Below are positions 1-5,762 of a stretch of 6,017 nucleotides of DNA, piece by piece (the first letter of the stretch is position 1; every line of letters starts with the position of its first letter). The stretch spans positions 1-6,017 of the forward strand of contig JBASFN010000061.1 of the NCBI GenBank assembly GCA_049653045.1, given 5' to 3'. Both the position numbers and the translations under genes were made by a program. This DNA is from UBA7657 sp049653045 (GTDB lineage: Bacteria > Pseudomonadota > Alphaproteobacteria > Micavibrionales > Micavibrionaceae). The notes under the pieces are model-generated. The model was not told where the DNA came from, searched no databases, and worked only from the letters and a program-made list of their open reading frames with translations.

Positions 1-2
1 GC

Positions 3-503
3 CTCCACTCGTTTGAAACTGACAAACAACAGATTCTCCTCCATCTCGAGAACTTCGAGCATTTCTGCCTTGGAAAAAAATACTTAAGTCCCGGCGAAGT
101 CCAGAGTCTGAACGAAGAACTCAGCATCGGCGCGATCGTCCATATCGGGAAATATAAACTCCAGAAAAAAGGCGAGGATGTCTATGTCGTCTGGCGTTCC
201 CCCGACGGCGGCGAACATGATCTAGGTCCCATCGACAAGCTAAACGTGATGCGCGACTGCCCCGGCTTTCACCGCTCCCGCTCGCTTGCGCTCGGCCATG
301 ACTATGTGGAGACAAGCGGCCAGGTTACGGCCTCTGACGGCCACAGCCAGGTCAGCGTCGTCAAAATGAAAGACGGCAGCACAGGCTATGGCCCGAATTA
401 CAAGGTGGCTCTTCGTAATGCCGCACTGAAAATGCATCTGAAAGGCGCCTTCGAGCGCGCAAACCCCTCCGGCCTTTGGAAGATGATCTACGGCAACGCC
501 TAG
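3..503 (+). CDS. Unrecognised protein, 3' part of a gene that starts before the window
   Basis: The third reading frame is open from the first bases to a TAG at 501-503, giving 166 residues with no start visible upstream. A GTG and ATG at 246-251 could be mistaken for a start, but the coherent protein-like sequence continues upstream of them, so I treat this as a C-terminal fragment. It is soluble in character, without membrane segments or a signal peptide. It is rich in Gly, Lys, His and Asp. A stretch near fragment residues 55-65 (VYVVWRSPDG) looks like a beta hairpin. The C-terminal 45 residues begin with a polar glycine-containing run (DGSTGYGPNY) followed by a likely helix. I do not recognise a family and assign no function. 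It converges with the next gene, 24 bases away. That this is the right frame is fairly certain; the function is unknown. Confidence 0.75.
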   Translation, partial: LHSFETDKQQILLHLENFEHFCLGKKYLSPGEVQSLNEELSIGAIVHIGKYKLQKKGEDVYVVWRSPDGGEHDLGPIDKLNVMRDCPGFHRSRSLALGHDYVETSGQVTASDGHSQVSVVKMKDGSTGYGPNYKVALRNAALKMHLKGAFERANPSGLWKMIYGNA

Positions 504-527
504 GGTCAAAACTCACAGCTTTTCTAT

Positions 528-1004
528 CTATCGAATTTTTAAAACGGGGACATTCCCTGAATCGTTCGCATGTTGGGCAAACGCCCCCGGTCGGCAATCG
601 ATGATCTTCATGGGGGATTCATACAGATAAATCTCGCTGGCCACGGACGAGCCAATGCCGATAGTCGGTAAGTCCTCCGGCAAAATCTCCCGAACCAGCC
701 CTACATTATCAGTATTTTTCAAATAAAGAGGGATAGAGCGCGCCCCGCCCTTTTGCGGAATGAACGTGTTGATCTGTATTTTCTTCAGCCCCACCTTAGC
801 CGCCTGCATCAAGGTCGAGCGAATGGCGTCCTGACTGCCCAACACCAAAGGACGGAACTCCTTAACGACAAAAGAAAAACTGAGCAAACAGGCTGGCTCC
901 CCGCGCTTGGAATCCTTCTGAGGGATGATGTCCTCGACATGCGAACTGTTGACGGCCAGAAAAAATCCGTCTCGCACCGCCTCCTGCAATAAACAAAAAC
1001 CCAT
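528..1004 (-). CDS. Hypothetical protein, 158 residues
   Basis: This is a minus-strand frame from ATG (1004-1002) to TAG (530-528). An in-frame TAG lies three codons upstream of the ATG, so the start cannot lie further out. A weak GGGA ribosome site sits about 9 bases upstream of the start. The protein has no clear membrane segment; the hydrophobic N-terminus (MGFCLLQEAV) is too short and is broken by charges. Alternating hydrophobic stretches (LLSFSFVVKEF near 40-50, SIPLYLK near 90-96, ASEIYLYESP near 122-131) suggest a mostly beta fold with a helix around 58-72. The tetrapeptide IPQK occurs twice, at about residues 27 and 82. I do not recognise the family. It is transcribed divergently from the channel gene and shares its 76-base upstream region. 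It probably is a real gene because the opposite-strand frames over it are short and low in complexity. Confidence 0.7.
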   Translation of the reverse strand: MGFCLLQEAVRDGFFLAVNSSHVEDIIPQKDSKRGEPACLLSFSFVVKEFRPLVLGSQDAIRSTLMQAAKVGLKKIQINTFIPQKGGARSIPLYLKNTDNVGLVREILPEDLPTIGIGSSVASEIYLYESPMKIIDCRPGAFAQHANDSGNVPVLKIR

Positions 1005-1018
1005 GCTAGACTATCCCG

Positions 1019-1044
1019 TCGACACTATTTTCAGATAGTATAAT
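1019..1044 (+). promoter_or_regulatory. Candidate promoter of the mechanosensitive channel gene
   Basis: A perfect TATAAT lies at 1039-1044. The best -35 match is TCGACA at 1019-1024 (five of six), but the spacer is only 14 bases, shorter than the usual 16-18. The predicted start is near 1051, leaving a leader of about 30 bases before the ATG at 1081. The -10 is convincing; the -35 assignment is weak. Confidence 0.5.
1037..1042 (-). promoter_or_regulatory. Candidate -10 element for the 158-residue minus-strand gene
   Basis: On the minus strand the hexamer reads TATACT, five of six matches to the sigma-70 type -10 consensus. A poor -35 (TTGGTT, minus strand, 1058-1063) lies 15 bases upstream. 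Transcription would start near 1030 and leave a leader of about 26 bases before the ATG at 1004. It overlaps the opposite-strand -10 element by four bases. This is inferred from sequence only. Confidence 0.4.
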
Positions 1045-1080
1045 CAAAATCACGACCAACCAACTCCGGACACAAACACT

Positions 1081-2232
1081 ATGGACAACAGCAAAATAAT
1101 ATCAGGCCTGCACGATTTTACCATGCCCTTCTGGGAGATGGTCAAAGATGTGTGGAATCACGGCCTGTTTGGTGTGGACATCGGCAGCATTATCATTGCC
1201 CTCCTGATTTTCGGGTTTTTCCTCTTGATCCGGCAATTCATCGTCAAATTTACCTTACGCCGCCTGACCGCTTGGGCAATGAAAAACCAGTCCGCCGTTT
1301 TTGAACGCATCCTGCCCAGTATTACCCCGCCGCTTAAATTCGTTCCCGTTATCATGGGTGTTTTCTTTGCGGGTCAATACCTAGAATTCAGCAAAAACAT
1401 GGAGTTTATTTTCGACAAGGCCATGCGCTCCCTCATTGCCTTTAATATTTTCTGGGCAATTTTTCTTGCCACCGAACCGCTCAGCCAGAGTTTTAAAAAA
1501 CTGGAGCGGATGCTCAGTTCTATGATGACGCAGTGGGTTTTCAAGGTCTTGAAAATCATGGTTGTCTTTATCGGCGGCGCGGCGATCCTTGAAATATGGG
1601 GAATCAAGGTCGCGCCCTTGCTGGCCGGTCTTGGATTGTTCGGCGCGGCGATTGCCCTCGGCGCGCAGGATTTCTTCAAAAACCTGATTGCGGGCATGTC
1701 GATCATCTCGGAAAAACGCTTCCAGCCCGGAGACTGGATCTTGGTCGATGGCGTTGTGGAAGGAACGGTCGAGGAAATCAGCTTCCGCTCCACCCGCATC
1801 CGCCGCTTCGACAAAGCCCCGATTTACGTGCCCAATTCAAAACTGGCCGATGCCGTGGTGACAAATTTCAGCCGCATGACGTTCCGCCGCATCCGGTGGA
1901 CTATCGGCCTGAAATACAGCACGACAACGGCGCAGCTTAAAACCGTCTGCGACGGGATCAAATCCTATATTCTTGAAAACGAGAAAATTTTCTCCAGCCC
2001 CGAAGAAGCCCCGACAACGGTCAATGTCGATTCCTTCAACGACTCCAGCATTGATATTCTGGTGAATTGCTTCACCCGCACAATCGACTTTGATGAATGG
2101 ATGAAAATCAAGGAAGGCCTCGCCTTCAAAATCAAGGAACTCGTCGAGGACAAGGCGAAAGCGGCTTTCGCGTTCCCGTCACGAACGGTCTTCGTGGAAA
2201 ACACAAACGAACGGAATACAAAGACGGTTTAA
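1081..2232 (+). CDS. MscS-family small-conductance mechanosensitive ion channel
   Basis: This is an inner-membrane channel that opens under membrane tension and releases solutes when external osmolarity drops. The 383-residue protein has about five predicted membrane helices: roughly 33-55, 85-101, 115-132, 152-172, and the pore-lining helix at 176-210, which is rich in Gly and Ala (LLAGLGLFGAAIALGAQ). The MscS beta domain follows: PGDWI at 217-221, EGTVEEI at 227-233, the IYVPN motif at 248-252 and FSRMTFRRI near 263-271. The C-terminal alpha/beta domain ends with the typical FAFPSRTVFVE near 363-373. Five helices and FDKAPIYVPNS are closer to the E. coli YnaI/YbdG type than to the three-helix MscS, so I give no symbol. 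The ATG at 1081 has only a weak GGA about 10 bases upstream. It ends 3 bases from the convergent small gene. Family assignment is secure; the paralogue and the gating tension are not. Confidence 0.95.
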   Translation: MDNSKIISGLHDFTMPFWEMVKDVWNHGLFGVDIGSIIIALLIFGFFLLIRQFIVKFTLRRLTAWAMKNQSAVFERILPSITPPLKFVPVIMGVFFAGQYLEFSKNMEFIFDKAMRSLIAFNIFWAIFLATEPLSQSFKKLERMLSSMMTQWVFKVLKIMVVFIGGAAILEIWGIKVAPLLAGLGLFGAAIALGAQDFFKNLIAGMSIISEKRFQPGDWILVDGVVEGTVEEISFRSTRIRRFDKAPIYVPNSKLADAVVTNFSRMTFRRIRWTIGLKYSTTTAQLKTVCDGIKSYILENEKIFSSPEEAPTTVNVDSFNDSSIDILVNCFTRTIDFDEWMKIKEGLAFKIKELVEDKAKAAFAFPSRTVFVENTNERNTKTV

Positions 2233-2235
2233 AAC

Positions 2236-2475
2236 TTATTTCCGGTCAAAATGCTGCCAGAAATCTTCGCTAAAAACGACCTGCTTTTCAGGTATTTCCG
2301 AATAGTAGGACACGCCAGATTCATCGACTTCAAACTCCGACGGTGATCCGGCTGCGACATAACCACCTGCATTATAAAGATTTGCGAGTTGGTTTCTCGA
2401 GATATTCGAGAAAGATTTCTCGTTCGCGTCAAGATCGCCGGCTTTAAAATCGGGATTCGGTGGGAATATTGGCAT
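2236..2475 (-). CDS. Small acidic hypothetical protein, 79 residues
   Basis: This minus-strand frame runs from ATG (2475-2473) to TAA (2238-2236). A good ribosome site, GGAG (minus strand, 2484-2487), lies 8 bases before the ATG, which favours this frame over an overlapping frame opening at 2498. The protein is acidic and polar, with no membrane segment, no signal peptide and no cysteine. A proline-rich N-terminus (MPIFPPNPDF) is followed by a possible helix around 26-35, then YNAGGYVAAG at 34-43 and a beta-prone stretch to an aromatic tail (FSEDFWQHF). I do not recognise the family. It lies 23 bases after the stop of the 104-residue gene and is probably co-transcribed with it. Its stop lies 3 bases from the end of the convergent channel gene, so transcripts must overlap unless they stop precisely. 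GC is lower than in the flanking helicase gene. Confidence 0.75.
   Translation of the reverse strand: MPIFPPNPDFKAGDLDANEKSFSNISRNQLANLYNAGGYVAAGSPSEFEVDESGVSYYSEIPEKQVVFSEDFWQHFDRK
2393..2413. repeat. Perfect 8-bp inverted repeat with a 5-base loop inside the 79-residue gene
   Basis: TTTCTCGA (2393-2400) and TCGAGAAA (2406-2413) flank the loop GATAT. A third TTTCTCG copy follows at 2416-2422. It could form a stem in the mRNA, encoding roughly residues 20-28. A stem of this size is expected about once by chance in 6 kb, so no function is claimed. Confidence 0.4.
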
Positions 2476-2483
2476 GTCATCAA

Positions 2484-2487
2484 CTCC
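2484..2487 (-). promoter_or_regulatory. Ribosome binding site that decides the start of the 79-residue gene
   Basis: GGAG on the minus strand with an 8-base spacer to the ATG at 2475-2473. It lies in the 23-base gap between the two small genes and supports separate translation initiation for the second one. Confidence 0.75.
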
Positions 2488-2498
2488 AAAAAAATCAA

Positions 2499-2813
2499 TC
2501 AGTGAATATCAAGATTATTTTCTTCTGCGGGCTTCACAGATGTTCCTGAGCGCGCATTTATGAGATCATCAAGGGCGGCTTGAGCCTGTGCAATATGACG
2601 CTTTCCTTGTTCTGAATTCGGATCGAATTCTATATGGATCGGAACCAGATTGGGATCACCCTCAACCGACGTAAAATTCTTCGTCACGATAATGCCCTTC
2701 TTTGCATTCGCAAGATCGGCTTCCAATCTGCTCTGCTGCACATCAAGAACAATATCTTCAACTTGATGCTTAATGGTGTTGCCAAACTGTGCAAATTTTT
2801 GAAATAAATTCAT
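2499..2813 (-). CDS. Small hypothetical protein, 104 residues, first gene of a two-gene unit
   Basis: I place the start at the ATG 2813-2811, beginning MNLFQKFAQF, because GGGAG (minus strand, 2822-2826) lies 8 bases upstream. The frame stays open to a TTG at 2873, but that TTG is the first half of a TTGACA -35 element, so the longer 124-residue version is probably an artefact. The protein looks like an amphipathic or charged helix over about 1-39, a beta-prone core (GIIVTKNF at 40-47, LVPIHIEFD at 56-64), a second helix (about 67-87, GKRHIAQAQAALDDLI) and a disordered acidic tail. There is no membrane segment, signal peptide or cysteine. I do not recognise the family. Helical ends around a small beta core would fit a small binding or adaptor protein, but that is a guess. 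It precedes the 79-residue gene by 23 bases in the same direction. Confidence 0.8.
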   Translation of the reverse strand: MNLFQKFAQFGNTIKHQVEDIVLDVQQSRLEADLANAKKGIIVTKNFTSVEGDPNLVPIHIEFDPNSEQGKRHIAQAQAALDDLINARSGTSVKPAEENNLDIH

Positions 2814-2821
2814 CTTTTTGT

Positions 2822-2826
2822 CTCCC
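2822..2826 (-). promoter_or_regulatory. Ribosome binding site that decides the start of the 104-residue gene
   Basis: GGGAG on the minus strand with an 8-base spacer to the ATG at 2813-2811. It is the strongest Shine-Dalgarno match in the window and rules in favour of the shorter protein. Confidence 0.8.
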
Positions 2827-2846
2827 GCTTTGTAATTTTGGAATAA

Positions 2847-2873
2847 TTTATATGTAAACAATATTCCTGTCAA
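2847..2873 (-). promoter_or_regulatory. Promoter of the two small minus-strand genes
   Basis: On the minus strand a perfect -35 TTGACA (2868-2873) is followed after 15 bases by TATAAA (2847-2852). TAAATT, 17 bases from the -35, is an alternative -10. Predicted transcription starts near 2840, leaving a leader of about 26 bases that contains the GGGAG ribosome site. This is the best full promoter match in the window. Confidence 0.65.
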
Positions 2874-2913
2874 CTTCTATTTTCCAACACACCAGATCAC
2901 TTTGTTAAACCCC

Positions 2914-2919
2914 TATAAT
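2914..2919 (+). promoter_or_regulatory. Candidate -10 element for the DinG-like helicase gene
   Basis: A perfect TATAAT without a recognisable -35 at 16-18 bases upstream. It would start transcription near 2926, which is downstream of the first possible ATG (2921) and 10 bases before the in-frame ATG at 2936. If it is real, translation starts at 2936 with almost no leader. Confidence 0.45.
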
Positions 2920-2920
2920 A

Positions 2921-5731
2921 ATGCTATGCACAAGGATGATCCCATCCCCTCAGGACAATAGGCAAAAATCGCCCGGATTACCCGCCATCCCGGCGCTGGT
3001 GGTCAATGCCGCGCAAGCCTGTATTTTAACGAAAAACGGCGAACTCAAGACCCTGCCCCACGATCAGGCGCAAGTGATCGTCCATAAGACCCCTGTCCTT
3101 GTCTGCCATGCGCCCTATACGAGGGGGCGGCTAGGCTTGAGCGACTTTCTCGCCTTTGACGTGCTGGAGCTGTTTGCCTTTGTCCATCCGGTGAAATTCT
3201 GTGTTCCCACCCCGGCGGGGCTGTGCAAGGCTCTCGGGCTGCCCGCCCCCGGAACCTTTGAGGACATGCCGATGGCTTTGCTCGACGTGGCCAAAGCCCT
3301 GCTGGAGGATTTAAGAAAGGAACCGCCCGGCCAAAAATCAGACCCGCTAAAAATCGCCGCCGTCATGGGACTGAACGGCAAGGGCTGGCCATGGACGCCG
3401 TTTATATTTTCCGCACTGGATCAAACCTATGACCCGGCAGAGATCACCCATTCAAAAACTGCGCTGAATGTCTGGCGGCATTTGCCGGAATGGGCGGAGG
3501 ATGCACCAGAGCCGCCACCCGCCCATCACCCGGTTACACAGGAAGAATGCCGGGAACGCCTTGAAAAATCCCTCGGAAGCGATGCGGAAAAACGCGAGGA
3601 ACAATTCAACTATGCGGAACAGATCGCCCATGCTTTTGCGCCTATCTCCACGCCCCCCTCAGCGGAAACGCAAATAACAGCGAATATCATCCTCGCCGAG
3701 GCCGGAACAGGCATCGGCAAAACACTGGGGTATCTCGCCCCCGCCAGCGTCTGGGCGGAAAAGAATGCCGGAACGGTGTGGATTTCCACCTTCACAAAAA
3801 ACCTACAGCAACAAATCGACCGAGAACTCAGCCGTATCTATCCCGTGCCGGAGATCAAAGAAGCCTATGTCGCCGTCCGCAAGGGGCGGGAAAATTACCT
3901 GTGCTTGCTCAATCTTGATGAAACCGTGGCGGCGGCCTCGCTCGCCCGCACCCCGGCGCAGGCCATCGCCGCCGGGATCATGGCGCGCTGGACGGCGGCC
4001 ACAAAAGACGGCGACCTGACCGGCGCCGATTTTCCCGGCTGGCTGGGTGGCCTGCTTGGAAACCAGTACACGCTGGGGCTTGCTGATCGGCGCGGCGAAT
4101 GCGTCTATGCCGCCTGTGACCATTATAAAAAATGCTTTATCGAACGCTCGACACGAAAATCGGCTCACGCCCGCATCGTCGTTGCCAATCATGCGCTGGT
4201 GATGATCCAGTCCGCATTATCCTCCCCCGGCGAAGGCCTGCCCGGACGCTATGTCTTCGATGAAGGCCACCATATATTCGAGGCCGCCGACAGTGCCTTT
4301 TGCGCCCACCTGACCGCGCAGGAAACACGCGACTTGCGACGCTGGTTGCTCGGCGCGGAAGGCGGGAGAAAAACACGGGCACGCGGACTGCAACGCCGCG
4401 CCGAAGGGTTGGCTGAAGGGGATGCCGAATGCGAAAAAGCCCTACAGGACATTATCCACGAAGCGTCCTGCCTGACCGGGGAAGGTTGGCAAAAACGATT
4501 AAAGGACGGCACGCCCTTTGGTCCTTGCGAAAATTTCCTCTCGCTTGTCTATCGGCAGGTCTATGCACGCGCCGAAGGGCGCGATGGCCCCTATTCACTC
4601 GAAACGCCCGCATGGCCGGTGGATGACGGCATCCCCGAAAAAGCAAAAAACCTCAGAAATTCCCTGCGCCGCCTGCAAAAACCATTGCAATCCCTGGCCA
4701 AGGCCTTCCGCCGCAAGCTGGCGGAGGACGAAGGAATGATGGATGCCGACACACGGCGAAGGCTGGACGCCGTTGCCCAATCGTTGGAGCGGCGCGGCGC
4801 ATCCACGCTTCAGGCATGGATCGATATGCTTGAGAATATCGAACAGGACAAGGGCAATTCCGGCGAAGACTTTATCGACTGGATGGAGGTTGAGCGCATC
4901 GACGGCAAGGCGATTGATGCCGGACTTTATCGCCACTGGATTGACCCTATGAAACCCTTTGCCGCCTCGATCCGTCCGCATCTGCACGGCATGGCCATCA
5001 CATCGGCTACTTTACGCGACAACACCGACGACTGGGCCGGGGCGCGGCTTCGCACCGGGGTGAATTACCTCTCGCCGACCCCCGTGGAAACCAGTTTTGA
5101 CTCGCCGTTCGATTACGCCGCGCAAACCAAGATTTTTATCATCAACGATGTCCGCAAAGATGATATGGCGCAGGTCGCGGGCGCATATAAAACCCTGTTT
5201 GAGGCCTCAGGCGGCGGCGCGCTCGGCCTGTTCACCGCCATTCAAAGATTGCGGAGCGTGCATTCCCGCATTGCCCTCCCCCTCGAAAAAAAAGGTCTGA
5301 CGCTCTATGCCCAGCATGTCGATGAAATCGATAACGGCACATTGATCGATATTTTCCGCGACGACATCCATGCGTGTTTGCTGGGAACCGACGCCACCCG
5401 CGACGGCGTGGACGTTCCCGGCGAGTCGCTCCGATTGATCGTTTTCGACCGCGTTCCGTGGCCGCGCCCGACTTTGCTACACAAGGCGCGCCGCGAACGA
5501 TTCGGCAAAAAAGACTATGACGAGATGATAACCCGCCTGAAACTGAAACAGGCCTTTGGCCGCCTGATCCGGCAAGCGGACGACAAGGGCGTTTTTGTCA
5601 TGCTGGACTCTATGCTCCCCTCCCGCCTCCACAGTGCCTTCCCCAAAAACGCCGTCATCCTTAAATGTGGCCTTGGCGAGGCGACGGCGGAAATCAAAAG
5701 ATTCTTATCGCCCTCCAACGCTCAAAGATGA
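2921..5731 (+). CDS. dinG: DinG-type Fe-S ATP-dependent DNA helicase (superfamily 2, XPD-like)
   Basis: This cytoplasmic helicase unwinds DNA 5' to 3' and is linked in its family to repair and to removing R-loops or damaged forks. In 936-residue numbering, Walker A is EAGTGIGKT at 260-268, motif Ia is STFTKNLQQQ at 289-298, and the Walker B box is DEGH at 447-450, the same variant as in E. coli DinG. ITSATL is at 693-698, GTDATRDGVDVPG at 822-834, and motif VI is QAFGRLIRQ at 877-885. Four cysteines (328, 394, 399, 405) fit an iron-sulfur cluster; the last three have the C-x4-C-x5-C spacing of E. coli DinG. Residues about 24-135 form an extra domain resembling a decayed DEDDh exonuclease. The protein is longer than E. 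coli DinG (about 716 residues). The start could be the ATG at 2921 or at 2936; I slightly prefer 2936 because of the -10 position. pabB follows after 31 bases. Confidence 0.92.
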   Translation: MLCTRMIPSPQDNRQKSPGLPAIPALVVNAAQACILTKNGELKTLPHDQAQVIVHKTPVLVCHAPYTRGRLGLSDFLAFDVLELFAFVHPVKFCVPTPAGLCKALGLPAPGTFEDMPMALLDVAKALLEDLRKEPPGQKSDPLKIAAVMGLNGKGWPWTPFIFSALDQTYDPAEITHSKTALNVWRHLPEWAEDAPEPPPAHHPVTQEECRERLEKSLGSDAEKREEQFNYAEQIAHAFAPISTPPSAETQITANIILAEAGTGIGKTLGYLAPASVWAEKNAGTVWISTFTKNLQQQIDRELSRIYPVPEIKEAYVAVRKGRENYLCLLNLDETVAAASLARTPAQAIAAGIMARWTAATKDGDLTGADFPGWLGGLLGNQYTLGLADRRGECVYAACDHYKKCFIERSTRKSAHARIVVANHALVMIQSALSSPGEGLPGRYVFDEGHHIFEAADSAFCAHLTAQETRDLRRWLLGAEGGRKTRARGLQRRAEGLAEGDAECEKALQDIIHEASCLTGEGWQKRLKDGTPFGPCENFLSLVYRQVYARAEGRDGPYSLETPAWPVDDGIPEKAKNLRNSLRRLQKPLQSLAKAFRRKLAEDEGMMDADTRRRLDAVAQSLERRGASTLQAWIDMLENIEQDKGNSGEDFIDWMEVERIDGKAIDAGLYRHWIDPMKPFAASIRPHLHGMAITSATLRDNTDDWAGARLRTGVNYLSPTPVETSFDSPFDYAAQTKIFIINDVRKDDMAQVAGAYKTLFEASGGGALGLFTAIQRLRSVHSRIALPLEKKGLTLYAQHVDEIDNGTLIDIFRDDIHACLLGTDATRDGVDVPGESLRLIVFDRVPWPRPTLLHKARRERFGKKDYDEMITRLKLKQAFGRLIRQADDKGVFVMLDSMLPSRLHSAFPKNAVILKCGLGEATAEIKRFLSPSNAQR

Positions 5732-5754
5732 CAAGTGAGAAAAAATAATATAAA
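5728..5754 (+). promoter_or_regulatory. Candidate promoter of pabB overlapping the helicase stop codon
   Basis: ATGACA (5728-5733, five of six to the -35 consensus) overlaps the TGA of the helicase gene. After 15 bases follows TATAAA (5749-5754). The predicted start near 5761 is at or within two bases of the pabB ATG, so the transcript would be essentially leaderless. This is supported by the lack of a ribosome site close to that ATG; the nearest purine run (AGTGAGA, 5734-5740) is 22 bases away. Confidence 0.4.
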
Positions 5755-5762
5755 ACCGCTTT

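Noticed and set aside
246..503. A complete 85-residue gene starting with GTG at 246
   Set aside because: The same frame stays open and protein-like back to base 3, so this is an internal codon of a longer gene.
748..925. Repeated IPQK tetrapeptide in the 158-residue protein as an internal domain duplication
   Set aside because: Only the tetrapeptide and a few neighbouring positions match; the rest of the two halves does not align by eye.
2221..2246. Possible hairpin GACGG...CCGGTC at the convergent stop codons
   Set aside because: The arms pair imperfectly with a bulge and no run of T follows, so it is not a supported terminator.
2393..2422. Three TTTCTCG copies, two inverted, as a regulatory protein site
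   Set aside because: The motif is inside a coding region, and a chance inverted repeat of this size is expected about once in a window this long.
2229..2498. An 89-residue minus-strand frame overlapping the 79-residue gene
   Set aside because: It lacks a placed ribosome site, its composition is Arg/Ile/Ser-rich like a frame shadow, and the GGAG site serves the other frame.
3803..4192. Long open frames opposite the helicase gene, including one of 129 residues
   Set aside because: They are antisense shadows of a clearly coding, GC-rich gene and show no independent start signals.
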